Source: an uncultured SAR86 cluster bacterium (GTDB lineage: Bacteria > Pseudomonadota > Gammaproteobacteria > Magnimaribacterales > Magnimaribacteraceae). Taken from it: a DNA stretch of 64,000 nucleotides. The position numbers and the translations under genes were made by a program. Below are positions 33,421 to 42,031 of the stretch, piece by piece. The DNA is taken from NCBI GenBank assembly GCA_902618945.1, contig CACNCK010000001.1, forward strand, positions 1 to 64,000, given 5' to 3'. A model generated the notes under the pieces. The model ran no database searches. It saw nothing but the letters and a program-made list of their open reading frames with translations, and had not been told where the DNA came from. Numbering within the stretch: the stretch's first letter is position 1; every line of letters begins with the position of its first letter.

Positions 33421-34575
33421 ATGCAATATAAAAGTCTTAACGAGGTAGACTTAAGCAACAAGACTGTTTTATTACGATCAGATCTTAATACTCCCATTGA
33501 GAATGGTTTAGTTACTAATAATGAACGGATTCTCAGATCACTACCGACCCTAAATTTTATTATTGATGCTGGGGCTAGATTAGTAATCATGAGTCATTTA
33601 GGCAGGCCAGAAGAGAATGACATATTTCAAGAGGAATTTTCTCTATTACCTGTCGTGAATGAAATGGAGAACTTACTAAATAAAAAAATTATGTTTTATA
33701 ACTTAGGTGAGTTTGAAAAATTAGATAAAATCCCAAAAATTTCAGTTATTGAAAATACTCGATTTTGTATTGGTGAGAAGTCTAATGATATAGATTTATC
33801 AAAGAGATTGGCCGGATTAGGAGATTTAATTGTAATGGATGCATTTGCCACTTCACATAGAGCTCATGCCTCTACGGCAGGTGTAATAGCTTTTTCTAAT
33901 GATGCATGTGCAGGTTTATTATTAGATGAGGAATTAAATGCTTTATCGAAAGTAAAAGAAAACTCGAAAAATTCAGTAGCAATTCTTGGCGGTGCAAAAA
34001 TATCTACCAAACTCACTCTTATAGACTCCCTTTCTAAATCCATGGATAAGATTATCCTAGGAGGAGGAATAGCTAACACCCTCATAGCAGCAAAGGGCAA
34101 TGAAGTTGGTAAGTCTTTAGTTGAAGAGTCCATGCTACCAGAGGCAGTAAAACTGTTAGAAAATCCTAAAATAACAGTTCCACATCTCGTTGTAGTTTCG
34201 GATAATCCTGACAAACCTGGCAGACTCACCTCTATCGATTCTATAGAAAAAAATGAAGCAATTTTTGATGTTTCACCCGAATCATTCTCTGATTTAGAGA
34301 CAGTATTAATGAATGCGGGAACTATTTTGTGGAATGGCCCTCTTGGATTCTTTGAAAAGGAAAATTTTGATAAGGGGACAATAAAAATAGCTAAAATGAT
34401 TTGTTCCTCAAAGGGCTTTTCAGTTGCCGGAGGAGGCGATACCATCGCTGCAGCACAAAAGGCTGGTGTTTTGGGCAAACTGGATTATGTTTCTACAGCA
34501 GGTGGAGCATTCTTAGAATTCATGGAAGGAAAAAAACTTCCTGGAGTTGAGGCTTTGATAGATAAAGTAAATTAA
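33421..34575 (+). CDS. pgk: Phosphoglycerate kinase
   Basis: A 384-residue two-domain kinase that interconverts 1,3-bisphosphoglycerate and 3-phosphoglycerate. LRSDLNTPIENG (N-terminal signature), SHLGRPEEND, GGAKISTKLTLI and the nucleotide-binding GGGDTIAAAQKAG near the C-terminus are present. The usual second and third Asp-Phe residues of the signature are Asp-Leu, as in many gammaproteobacteria. It starts two bases after the tkt stop with no room for a separate promoter, so it is co-expressed. The downstream gene is fba. Confidence 0.96.
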   Translation: MQYKSLNEVDLSNKTVLLRSDLNTPIENGLVTNNERILRSLPTLNFIIDAGARLVIMSHLGRPEENDIFQEEFSLLPVVNEMENLLNKKIMFYNLGEFEKLDKIPKISVIENTRFCIGEKSNDIDLSKRLAGLGDLIVMDAFATSHRAHASTAGVIAFSNDACAGLLLDEELNALSKVKENSKNSVAILGGAKISTKLTLIDSLSKSMDKIILGGGIANTLIAAKGNEVGKSLVEESMLPEAVKLLENPKITVPHLVVVSDNPDKPGRLTSIDSIEKNEAIFDVSPESFSDLETVLMNAGTILWNGPLGFFEKENFDKGTIKIAKMICSSKGFSVAGGGDTIAAAQKAGVLGKLDYVSTAGGAFLEFMEGKKLPGVEALIDKVN

Positions 34576-34595
34576 ACTTATAAGTGGAGAGAAAG

Positions 34596-35606
34596 ATGAA
34601 TTTTAGTAGTTTAAGTGAAATAGCAAGTTTCATAGTTTCAGATGGAAAAGGGATATTAGCTGCCGATGAAAGCAATCCTACATGCACCAAACGATTTGAT
34701 TCAATAGGAGTTGAGTCCACCGAGGATAATAGAAGAGACTATAGAGAGTTACTTTTTAGATCTGAAGGCATGAAAGGCAACATAGGAGGAGTAATATTAT
34801 TTGATGAAACCATACGTCAAACAGCCGCTGATGGTACTTCACTGGTAGATGTTATAAATAGCCAAGGTTCCTTGCCAGGTATTAAGGTTGATAAAGGTCT
34901 GCAACAAATAGGTGATACCGAGGAGAGTCTTACACAAGGATTAGAGGGTCTTGATGAAAGACTAAAAGAATACTATGAAATTGGTGCCAAGTTTACTAAG
35001 TGGAGAGCAGTTATTAATATTGGAGAAGACATGCCCTCCTCTGAGGCTATCTCAGCTAATATGGAAGCCCTTGCTGAATATGCAAAAATTGTTCAAAATA
35101 ATAATATGGTTCCTATGGTAGAGCCTGAAGTATTGATGGATGGAAACCATTCAATAGATGATTGTTTGGAGGCAACTTCCCGTTGCTTAGATACTTTATT
35201 TACTTGCCTTTTGGATAGAGAAGTAGACCTAAAAGCAACTATTTTAAAACCTAACATGATTACATCTGGATCTAATAATTCTGATCAGGCCGATGTTGAA
35301 GAGGTTGCACAAAAGACTATTGATTGTCTGAAGGCTTACGTACCCGATGAGTTACCAGGCGTTACATTTTTATCAGGTGGACAGTCTGATATAGATGCTA
35401 CCGCCCACTTGGATGCAATGAACAAGATAGGAGGATTTAATTGGAAATTAAGTTTCTCTTACGGTAGGGCGCTTCAACAACCTGCATTAAAGGCATGGAT
35501 GGGTAAGAAAGAAAATATAATTCTGGCTCAACAGGCTCTATCTCACAGAGCGTTGATGAATAAGCTGGCTTCTGAAGGCAAGTGGGATATTTCTCTAGAA
35601 AACTAA
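34596..35606 (+). CDS. Class I fructose-bisphosphate aldolase
   Basis: A 336-residue Schiff-base aldolase of the animal/plant-like class I family: GILAADESNPTC (the usual A-A-D-E-S), WRAVINIGEDMPS, VPMVEPEVLMDGNHSID and ATILKPNMIT with the catalytic lysine. Class I in a position where many Gammaproteobacteria have the zinc-dependent class II FbaA makes this a notable replacement. I take ATG 34596 because GGAGAG (34585-34590) is a ribosome site. A GTG 12 bases earlier is the alternative. It lies 8-20 bp after pgk and is immediately followed by dtd. Confidence 0.94.
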   Translation: MNFSSLSEIASFIVSDGKGILAADESNPTCTKRFDSIGVESTEDNRRDYRELLFRSEGMKGNIGGVILFDETIRQTAADGTSLVDVINSQGSLPGIKVDKGLQQIGDTEESLTQGLEGLDERLKEYYEIGAKFTKWRAVINIGEDMPSSEAISANMEALAEYAKIVQNNNMVPMVEPEVLMDGNHSIDDCLEATSRCLDTLFTCLLDREVDLKATILKPNMITSGSNNSDQADVEEVAQKTIDCLKAYVPDELPGVTFLSGGQSDIDATAHLDAMNKIGGFNWKLSFSYGRALQQPALKAWMGKKENIILAQQALSHRALMNKLASEGKWDISLEN

Positions 35607-36044
35607 TTGAAGCTTCTCATTCAAAGAGTTTCAACTGCATCAGTTGAAGTTGACAATCAGATTATCAGTTCAATTCAGCAAGGAGTTATGGCACTTGTAG
35701 GTTTTGATAAACACGACACTTCGGAGACTTTAGGGTCAATGGCCAAGAAACTGTTAAATTTTAAAATCTTCAATGATCATAATGGAAAGATATCTAGAAG
35801 CATCCTAGAGACAAATCATCAGTTACTAGTTGTTCCTCAAGTAACTTTGTCTGTCGGAACAAAAAAGGGAAACAAGCCTAGTTTTTCAAAAGCAGCAGAC
35901 CCTAAAAAAAGTTTTCATTTCTTCCAAGAGTTCATTCAAATAATAAGAAGCAAGAAAATTGAATGTGAGATAGGTAGCTTTGGTTCAGACATGTCAGTAA
36001 GATTGGTAAATGATGGACCAGTTACATTTTGGTTTGAAAATTAA
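35607..36044 (+). CDS. dtd: D-aminoacyl-tRNA deacylase
   Basis: A 145-residue proofreading enzyme that removes D-amino acids (and Gly) from tRNA. KLLIQRVSTASVEVD opens the protein, the cross-subunit Gly-cisPro motif is NDGPVTFW near the C-terminus, and NKPSFSKAADP lines the pocket. The usual SQxT loop reads VPQVTLS here, a slight departure. It starts with TTG straight after the aldolase stop (TAATTG), so it depends on translational coupling. It ends the tkt-pgk-fba-dtd operon and converges on the aminotransferase gene. Confidence 0.93.
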   Translation: MKLLIQRVSTASVEVDNQIISSIQQGVMALVGFDKHDTSETLGSMAKKLLNFKIFNDHNGKISRSILETNHQLLVVPQVTLSVGTKKGNKPSFSKAADPKKSFHFFQEFIQIIRSKKIECEIGSFGSDMSVRLVNDGPVTFWFEN

Positions 36045-36053
36045 TTCCAATAA

Positions 36054-37235
36054 TTAACTCATTCTATCGAGTACTCTCGGTAGGGCTATAATGTATTGTT
36101 TTACATCTGCTATTTTGCCAGTACTCACCCTAGACCAATTAACATAGTCTTGATATATTCCTCTAATAAGTACCCTTTCTTTTTCCATTTCTTTTCTGAA
36201 TTCTTCTGCATTCAAAGATCCAAGATCTACATACATGAAATTAGTGCTGGATGATAAGGGTTTCAGGCCATTTTCTTTAACAGCATCTTGCAGCATATCT
36301 CTTGCTTCGACGATTTTCGCCTTTGAGTATTTTAAAAACTTCTCATCATTATATGAAGCTATAGCGGCAGCTACTCCCGCCTGATTTAAGGAGTAATCAC
36401 CCAAACCGAAGGAGGATATCTTCTCTATCATATCCGGATCTGCAATTAAATAACCTACCCTCATTCCGGCAAGTCCATAGATTTTAGAGAAAGTTCTGGC
36501 AACAACTACGTTATAACCTTCCTTTATCAAAGGAATCATAGTATTTGCGTCAGGATCATCTGTTAACTCATTGTAAGCCTCATCAATTAATACAATTGTT
36601 TTCTTTGATGCTTTTTTGCAAAAAGATTTAAGTGCTTTTGGAGAGAGGGGAAGACCCGTAGGATTATTTGGATTCGTAACCTGAACCATCCCAGTAGTTG
36701 ATGTAATATTGTTATACATATTATCGAGGTCTATTGCTAAATCAGATGTTTTATCTAATCTTTCAATCCCATACTCACTATTCATGCTCCCCATTTTTGA
36801 TGTTGTGTCCCAAAAAAGGTCGGGGCCTAATATATGCCCTTCTTGAGTAACTTTTGTTGCTAGCCATTGCAAAGGTGCGCTAGAACCAGAGCCGATAATT
36901 ATATGCTCTGGTGTAACATTATGTCTTTCGGCGATCATTTCTTTAAGTCTTGGCACTTCTTGAACATAGTAAGAGCCCATTTTTATGGCCTCTTCCATAG
37001 CTCTCAGAGCTACCGGACTTGGACCATATGGATTCTCATTAGCATTCAATTTCGCTACTCCAAATGCAGGACCGTAACTAATATTTGGTGAATTACTCGG
37101 TACTATCCTTGGAATACTGCCTACTACACTATTCGTTTTTGAACTCTGACCTATTACTGGTGAAGCTATAACTGAGCCAGCTGTAAATAAAGCACCTTTT
37201 AATAATGTTCTTCTCGATATTGCATTATTTTTCAT
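36054..37235 (-). CDS. HisC-like aminotransferase with a Tat signal peptide
   Basis: A 393-residue fold-I PLP enzyme similar to histidinol-phosphate aminotransferases: KLNANENPYGPS, TNPNNPTGLPLS, VLIDEAYNEL and the PLP lysine in RTFSKIYGLAGMRVGY. The start is ATG 37235 behind a GGAG ribosome site. An upstream in-frame start at 37280 would lie inside the permease gene. The N-terminus has ISRRTLLKG followed by a hydrophobic run and ASPVIG, a twin-arginine signal, so the folded enzyme with its PLP is probably exported. That is rare for this family. It lies near tatA-tatB-tatC and 11 bp behind the TauE/SafE permease. Periplasmic substrate unknown. Confidence 0.85.
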   Translation of the reverse strand: MKNNAISRRTLLKGALFTAGSVIASPVIGQSSKTNSVVGSIPRIVPSNSPNISYGPAFGVAKLNANENPYGPSPVALRAMEEAIKMGSYYVQEVPRLKEMIAERHNVTPEHIIIGSGSSAPLQWLATKVTQEGHILGPDLFWDTTSKMGSMNSEYGIERLDKTSDLAIDLDNMYNNITSTTGMVQVTNPNNPTGLPLSPKALKSFCKKASKKTIVLIDEAYNELTDDPDANTMIPLIKEGYNVVVARTFSKIYGLAGMRVGYLIADPDMIEKISSFGLGDYSLNQAGVAAAIASYNDEKFLKYSKAKIVEARDMLQDAVKENGLKPLSSSTNFMYVDLGSLNAEEFRKEMEKERVLIRGIYQDYVNWSRVSTGKIADVKQYIIALPRVLDRMS

Positions 37236-37246
37236 ATTTTCTCCTA

Positions 37247-38092
37247 TTAAATTATTGACGAGGAAAGACTTGCTTTCCAAAACATTCCTGACGAGACAAA
37301 AAGCAAATAAAGACCAAAAAGCCTTTTTAATTTATTCTCTTCAAGATTATGAGCCCATTCAACTCCTATCGGTGCAGTTAAAATAGACACTAAACTTATT
37401 ATCAATACAGCTGGAATATTAATAAAGCCCAGTGACCCAAAAGGGAGGTCTGTTTTGTTGAAGCCTAAAATAAGAAAACCTAAAGCACCAACTAAACCAA
37501 TGATTAAACCAACACCTGAAGCAGTTGCGACTGCTTGATAAATTGGTCTTTTACAGATGGACATTGTTATGACGGTTATTGTACCGCCAGCAATTCCAAG
37601 TAGTGCAGAAAAACCTCCGAGGAATGATACTAGTCCGGCACGGGCGAACCCAACAGGCATATCTCTTTGTTTCATAGCAGTTTGGTCCAATATTTTGGGG
37701 AAGAGGAAGTAGATTCCGTAGAACAATACTCCCCAAGCAAATATTAGATATAACTCTTCAGCTTGAGAGTATGAAGCAATAAAAATTCCAATAATGACCC
37801 CTACAACAAGCCATGGTGCCCATTCCCTCAAAACCAAAAAATCAACGGCCCCTTTTTTATTATGAGATATAAGTGCTCTTGCAGATGAAAATATAATACA
37901 AGCAAGAGAAGTACCAACAGCCACGAATATTAGGTTTTCAGATTCGATGTCTAGTATCGAAAAAAGTAAGACAAGAGCCGGGACTACTGCAAATCCGCCA
38001 CCATTTCCAAAAAGGCCTGCTGTTAGCCCAGCCACGGCACCAGCAGTTATTAGTAAAACTATTAATCCAAAAATTTCCAAAGGTTGCTCCAA
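37247..38092 (-). CDS. TauE/SafE-family membrane permease
   Basis: A 281-residue polytopic protein with about eight hydrophobic segments and the internally repeated TauE/SafE plan. GLTAGLFGNGGGFAVVPALV opens the first half and SFLGGFSALLGIAGGTITV the second, the paired G-x-x-G-G-G motif typical of this family of sulfite, sulfonate or small organosulfur anion exporters and importers. It starts with TTG at 38092 and has no strong ribosome site. The Tat-signal aminotransferase follows 11 bp later, so the two may act on related substrates, for instance an organosulfur amino compound. That link is inference. Confidence 0.82.
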   Translation of the reverse strand: MEQPLEIFGLIVLLITAGAVAGLTAGLFGNGGGFAVVPALVLLFSILDIESENLIFVAVGTSLACIIFSSARALISHNKKGAVDFLVLREWAPWLVVGVIIGIFIASYSQAEELYLIFAWGVLFYGIYFLFPKILDQTAMKQRDMPVGFARAGLVSFLGGFSALLGIAGGTITVITMSICKRPIYQAVATASGVGLIIGLVGALGFLILGFNKTDLPFGSLGFINIPAVLIISLVSILTAPIGVEWAHNLEENKLKRLFGLYLLFVSSGMFWKASLSSSII

Positions 38093-38151
38093 ACACGTTT
38101 AAATTGATGCAATCTACATGCCATAAATCCTTCTCTATATGAAACATTTAG

Positions 38152-38184
38152 GGTCATAAGAGTACCTTCTCGAAAAGAATGACC
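38152..38184. repeat. Inverted repeat upstream of the TauE/SafE gene
   Basis: Six-bp arms GGTCAT (38152-38157) and ATGACC (38179-38184) enclose 21 bases between tatC and the permease. On the plus strand it is followed by TTTT. It may be a weak terminator or an operator for the permease-aminotransferase pair. Weak evidence. Confidence 0.25.
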
Positions 38185-38206
38185 TTTTATGAGGCTATTT
38201 TGCAAT

Positions 38207-38950
38207 CTATTCTCCTTCTTTCTTATCTTCTGTAACCGTTCTGCTCTCTAAAATGAATTTAGATATGAACAAGCCTAATTCAAAAAGAAGCCAAGCCGGG
38301 ACAGCGAGTAAAGTTTGAGAAATTACGTCAGGAGGAGTTATTAGCATGCCAATTACAAAGCATCCTACTATTATGTAAGGTCTTTTTTTAGCTAAGCTTT
38401 CTGATGAGGATACGCCACTCCATATTAAGAGGAATATTAAAATAGGGATCTCGAATGCAATGGCAAAAGCAAACATCATTCCTAGCACGAAACCCAGGTA
38501 ACTATTAATATCTGTCATAACTAAAACGCCTTCTGGAGCTGACGAAGTAAAGAAGCTAAAGACAATTGGTAAAATTAAAAAATACGTAAAGACAATACCC
38601 AAATAGAAAAGGACAACACTTGAAAATAATAAAGAGAAGCTAAGTTTCTTTTCTTGTTTGTACAAAGCTGGTGCTACGAATCCCCATATTTGAGAAAAAA
38701 AATAAGGCATGGAGATCATAAGTGAAACAAATAGAGTCAATTTTAGAGGTGCAAGGAAGGGAGATGCTACTTCTGTTGCAATCATGGAAGAATTAGAGGG
38801 TAAGAATTTTTGCAAAGGCTCTGCCAAGAACTGATAAATATCATTAGAAAAATAAATGAGTAAAATAAAACAACTCGCTATAACTATTATTGATTTAACA
38901 AGTCTGACTCTTAGTTCCGTTAGATGATCAACAAGAGAGGCTTCTTCCAT
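38207..38950 (-). CDS. tatC: Sec-independent protein translocase TatC
   Basis: A 247-residue six-helix membrane protein that recognises twin-arginine signals. The N-terminus has DHLTELRVRLVKSIIV (the conserved first cytoplasmic L-x-E-L-R motif), then SNDIYQFLAEPLQKFLP, the periplasmic loop FAPLK-like FLAPLKLTLFVSLMI, and FVAPALYKQEKK. Length fits the usual 240-260. It follows tatB by 4 bp. The Tat-signal aminotransferase at 36054 is an obvious local client. Confidence 0.96.
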   Translation of the reverse strand: MEEASLVDHLTELRVRLVKSIIVIASCFILLIYFSNDIYQFLAEPLQKFLPSNSSMIATEVASPFLAPLKLTLFVSLMISMPYFFSQIWGFVAPALYKQEKKLSFSLLFSSVVLFYLGIVFTYFLILPIVFSFFTSSAPEGVLVMTDINSYLGFVLGMMFAFAIAFEIPILIFLLIWSGVSSSESLAKKRPYIIVGCFVIGMLITPPDVISQTLLAVPAWLLFELGLFISKFILESRTVTEDKKEGE

Positions 38951-38954
38951 AAGA

Positions 38955-39182
38955 TTATTGTTCTTTAAGATCTTCTAATATTTCTTTATTTTTTTCGTCA
39001 AGAAGGGCCTCTTCGAGGTTAAGCGTCCTTGACACTTCTTCCTTAGCTTCGTTGAATTGATCTTTTATCTTTTTTACTGTTACAAATATATATTTCAAGA
39101 CTTCGGGTAATTTTTCTGGACCTATTAGAATAATTCCAACAACAAAAATTATTAAAATTTCAAAAAAACCAACGTCGAACAT
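38955..39182 (-). CDS. tatB: Sec-independent translocase subunit TatB
   Basis: A 75-residue protein with an N-terminal transmembrane helix (MFDVGFFEILIIFVVGIILIGPEKLP), an amphipathic helix and an acidic charged tail. FDVGFxE and GPEKLPE are the TatB rather than TatA signature. It is shorter than E. coli TatB (171 aa) because most of the tail is missing, though the TM and amphipathic parts needed for receptor function remain. It overlaps tatA by one base (TAATG). Confidence 0.9.
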   Translation of the reverse strand: MFDVGFFEILIIFVVGIILIGPEKLPEVLKYIFVTVKKIKDQFNEAKEEVSRTLNLEEALLDEKNKEILEDLKEQ

Positions 39183-39343
39183 TATTTTTTATCATCGTCT
39201 TCATCAAGAGTTTTCCTAAAGCTTTTAATTGTATTGGCTAAGTCTGAACCCAAATTTTTAATCCTTTTAGTGCCTCCAAACAGAAGCAACACGATTACTA
39301 AAATTATCAGTATTTGCCATATGCTAATTCCGCCTAAACCCAT
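39182..39343 (-). CDS. tatA: Sec-independent translocase pore subunit TatA, 53 aa
   Basis: A short gene read directly from the strand between hisE and tatB. Start ATG 39343-39341 immediately follows the hisE stop, and the end TAA (39184-39182) shares a base with the tatB start. It begins MGLGGISIWQILIILVIVLL, then LFGGTKRIKNLGSDL, the TatA F-G-x-K-x-L-P/K hinge and amphipathic helix. A short acidic tail DEDDDKK closes it. Together with TatB and TatC it gives a complete Tat system. It is shorter than E. coli TatA (89 aa) but has all core elements. Confidence 0.92.
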   Translation of the reverse strand: MGLGGISIWQILIILVIVLLLFGGTKRIKNLGSDLANTIKSFRKTLDEDDDKK

Positions 39344-39688
39344 TTATTTCTCCTTATTTTTCTTTCTGGAACTCTTTTCCTTGTGCCCTGATATGCCAAG
39401 CCTATTATTTAGTTCCTCTAGGACATCGTCTATATGAATACCTTCATTTAAAAGTAAGACCATAGTATGAAACCATAAATCTGCAGTTTCATGAATTATT
39501 TTTTTATTCTTGTCGACCGACACATCATTTGTTGCCTCTAGTAGCTCTAGCGCCTCCTCGAGTACTTTTTCATTAATTTTTAACTTTCCTTGATCCAAAA
39601 GAGATTTTACATACGAGTCTTTGGATATTGAGCCAACCCTTTTCTCCATTAAATTAAAGAGCTTTTTGAGCAAGTCTTGTTCGGTCAT
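39344..39688 (-). CDS. hisE: Phosphoribosyl-ATP pyrophosphatase
   Basis: A 114-residue all-alpha NTP-PPase fold that cleaves PRPP-ATP diphosphate in histidine synthesis, second step. DSYVKSLLDQGKLKI, the metal-binding EKVLEEALELLEA (E-x-x-E) and HETADLWFHTMVLL (E-x-x-D) are the family core. The Lys/Ser-rich tail (KEKSSRKKNKEK) is longer than usual. hisI, the next-step cyclohydrolase that often precedes it, is not here. Placement between ubiB and tatA is the standard gammaproteobacterial order. It abuts tatA without a gap. Confidence 0.93.
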   Translation of the reverse strand: MTEQDLLKKLFNLMEKRVGSISKDSYVKSLLDQGKLKINEKVLEEALELLEATNDVSVDKNKKIIHETADLWFHTMVLLLNEGIHIDDVLEELNNRLGISGHKEKSSRKKNKEK

Positions 39689-39689
39689 T

Positions 39690-41243
39690 TCAGTTAGCTA
39701 TAAATAAGAATAAACAAATGATTAAGACTACAAGGATAATGCCATTATTTCTTCCCTGTATATAGATTTTTTGCATAAGCTGATTATGTCGTTCTTCATT
39801 TGCATTTTGGTACTCTTCTAATCTTGAAACCTGTTCTATGGCTGTATCTGCTATTTCAGGAAATTTCCTAGCCTTTTCAAACCAACTTAAGGAATTTCTC
39901 TTAGCCCACTCAGTTAATTTCTTAGGGTTATACCTCTCTGAAATCCAATTTTTTAAGAAAGGATTTGCTATAGACCAGAAATCTAAGGCCGGATAAAGTT
40001 GTTTACCTAAACCTTCAATGTTCACTAATGTTTTCTGGAGAAGCATCAAGGATGGTTGCATTCTTAAATCAAATCTTCTGGCTGAATCAAATATAAATAG
40101 AAGCATCTCACCAAAGTTTATTTTTTCCATCGGCTGATCAAAAATAGGTTCACATGCTGCCCTGATAGTGTTTTCTAGGTCACTTAATCTAGTGTTTGGG
40201 TTCACCCATTTTGATTCAATTAATATGTTTGCAACTTCTTTAAAATCTCTACCTATAACAGCAACTAACATTCTACCTATCTGATATTGCTCTTCTTCGC
40301 TTAGTGAACCAACAATTGCGTAGTCAACAGCAACATATGCAGGGTCAGACGGATTTTTGGCGTCAATGAATATATTGCCAGGATGCATATCAGCATGGAA
40401 AAAGTTATCAATAAATACTTGTTTTAGAAAGATCTCAACACCTCTTTCTGCTACTAATCTTAAATCTACTCCAAGATCATTAAGGTTCTCTATGCGATCA
40501 ACCGGAATACCCTCAATTTTTTCCATGACCAGTAAATTCTCAGTACAGTAATCAAGATACACTTCAGGCACATAAAGGAGATTATTGCCCTCAAAGTTTC
40601 TTCTGGTTTGTTTTATATTCGATGACTCTAATCTCATGTCAAGCTCTGCTAGAATTACAGCTTCGTATTCGTCCACTAATCTTGTAAGTTGCAATCTTTT
40701 CGCATCCTTAAATCGCCGCTCTGAAAATGCCGCAATTCTTTTCATAAGAGATACATCTGTTTGAATAATTTTTTTTATTCCCGGTCTAACAACTTTAATC
40801 ACAACCTCTTTGTTATTTTCTTTTAGTGTTGCCGAATAAACCTGTGCTATTGAGGCAGCTGCTAAAGGTTTGGGGTTAAAGTCCTTAAAAATTGAAATGA
40901 TTTTACAATTCAACTCTTTTTCAATAATCTCAATGGCCTGCTTATCAGAGAAGTGAGGCAGATCGTCTTGAAGGACTTTTAAACTTTTTGCGATTTCTCT
41001 TGGAACTACGTCTGGTCTTGTAGATAAAAGTTGACCGAACTTTATAAAGATTGGGCCTAAATCTTCTAATGCAAAGCGAAGTCTTTCTCCGGGCTCTTTT
41101 TTGGATTGATATAGACGCCAGGGAGATATAAAAAGTAGAAACGAAACGATTTTTGGTTTTGAGAATGTATCAACTTCCTTATCTAGGCGAGCTTTTAGCA
41201 ATGTATGAATGATTTTTAAAAGCCTGAGAGAATCTCTAAACAT
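39690..41243 (-). CDS. ubiB: Ubiquinone biosynthesis kinase-like protein UbiB
   Basis: A 517-residue atypical kinase (ADCK/UbiB family) that supports coenzyme Q synthesis, perhaps by extracting or moving lipid intermediates. The KxGQ helix is in IFIKFGQLLSTRPDVVP, the A-rich loop is PLAAASIAQVYSATL with the Lys of EVVIKVVRPG, and the catalytic region is FFHADMHPGNIFID. A C-terminal transmembrane anchor (IILVVLIICLFLFIAN) is present. It overlaps ubiE by 8 bp. The accessory factor gene ubiJ, which usually lies between them, is missing. Confidence 0.94.
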   Translation of the reverse strand: MFRDSLRLLKIIHTLLKARLDKEVDTFSKPKIVSFLLFISPWRLYQSKKEPGERLRFALEDLGPIFIKFGQLLSTRPDVVPREIAKSLKVLQDDLPHFSDKQAIEIIEKELNCKIISIFKDFNPKPLAAASIAQVYSATLKENNKEVVIKVVRPGIKKIIQTDVSLMKRIAAFSERRFKDAKRLQLTRLVDEYEAVILAELDMRLESSNIKQTRRNFEGNNLLYVPEVYLDYCTENLLVMEKIEGIPVDRIENLNDLGVDLRLVAERGVEIFLKQVFIDNFFHADMHPGNIFIDAKNPSDPAYVAVDYAIVGSLSEEEQYQIGRMLVAVIGRDFKEVANILIESKWVNPNTRLSDLENTIRAACEPIFDQPMEKINFGEMLLFIFDSARRFDLRMQPSLMLLQKTLVNIEGLGKQLYPALDFWSIANPFLKNWISERYNPKKLTEWAKRNSLSWFEKARKFPEIADTAIEQVSRLEEYQNANEERHNQLMQKIYIQGRNNGIILVVLIICLFLFIAN

Positions 41244-42015
41244 CTAACATCCCTTTTTGGCCAGAATGAATCGCCACTATTCCATCAGTTAAATTTTCAT
41301 ATCTACATTTTGAAAAACCTGCCTCCTCCAACATTTTTTTTAATTCTTCTTGAGTAGGATGCATCCTTATTGATTCGGCTAGATATCTATAGCTTTCTTC
41401 AGTTTGTGCAATAATTTCTCCAATTTTTGGTATAACTTCGAAAGAGAAAAGATCGTATATTTCTCTAAAAACTTCATTTTGTGGTTTTGAGAATTCTAAG
41501 ATAATTAGTTTCCCGCCTGGTTTTAATGCTTTATAAATAGACCCAAGAGCAATTTCTTTGTCAGTAACATTTCTGAGCCCAAATGCTATTGTGATTAGAT
41601 CAAATGTATTGTCTTTAAAAGGGAGAAATTGAGCATCTATTTGCGCAGGATGTACATCCTCTATCCCTTCATCAATTAATCGGTTTCTTCCTTCATTTAG
41701 CATTGAAGCATTGATATCACTGAGGATTAGAGTGCCTTTCTCAGAAATCTTATCTCGCATTAGCTTAACCATATCTCCCGTGCCGCCAGCAAGATCCAAT
41801 ACCACAAAGTGATCTTTGATCCCAGACGTCTCAATAGTTACTTTCTTCCAAAGTCTATGTATTCCAAAAGACATAAGATCATTCATTAGGTCATAGTTCT
41901 TTGAAACCGTATCAAAAACACTGCCCACAAGATCTGCCTTTTTATCAGAATCAACTTCTTTAAAACCGAAGCTTGCTTTATTTTTACTCTTATCTTTCAT
42001 GAAATGCTTGTGCAT
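41236..42015 (-). CDS. ubiE: Ubiquinone/menaquinone C-methyltransferase UbiE
   Basis: A 259-residue class I SAM methyltransferase of coenzyme Q synthesis. KADLVGSVFDTVSKNYDLMNDLMSFGIHRLWK is the N-terminal signature. The SAM site is VVLDLAGGTGDMV, and DLITIAFGLRNVTD and LIILEFSKP are the other conserved blocks. An internal ATG at residue 6 is an alternative start. It overlaps the downstream ubiB and follows the DUF6279 lipoprotein by 16 bp. With UbiH at 55190 it shows that the cell uses ubiquinone. Confidence 0.96.
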   Translation of the reverse strand: MHKHFMKDKSKNKASFGFKEVDSDKKADLVGSVFDTVSKNYDLMNDLMSFGIHRLWKKVTIETSGIKDHFVVLDLAGGTGDMVKLMRDKISEKGTLILSDINASMLNEGRNRLIDEGIEDVHPAQIDAQFLPFKDNTFDLITIAFGLRNVTDKEIALGSIYKALKPGGKLIILEFSKPQNEVFREIYDLFSFEVIPKIGEIIAQTEESYRYLAESIRMHPTQEELKKMLEEAGFSKCRYENLTDGIVAIHSGQKGMLDV

Positions 42016-42031
42016 TTTAGCTCATGCTGAA

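Noticed and set aside
33864-34478. Long antisense reading frame (204 aa) opposite pgk
   Set aside because: The sequence opposite is an intact pgk. The antisense frame has no ribosome site and no recognisable domain, so it is a codon-bias shadow. The same holds for the other long opposite-strand frames.
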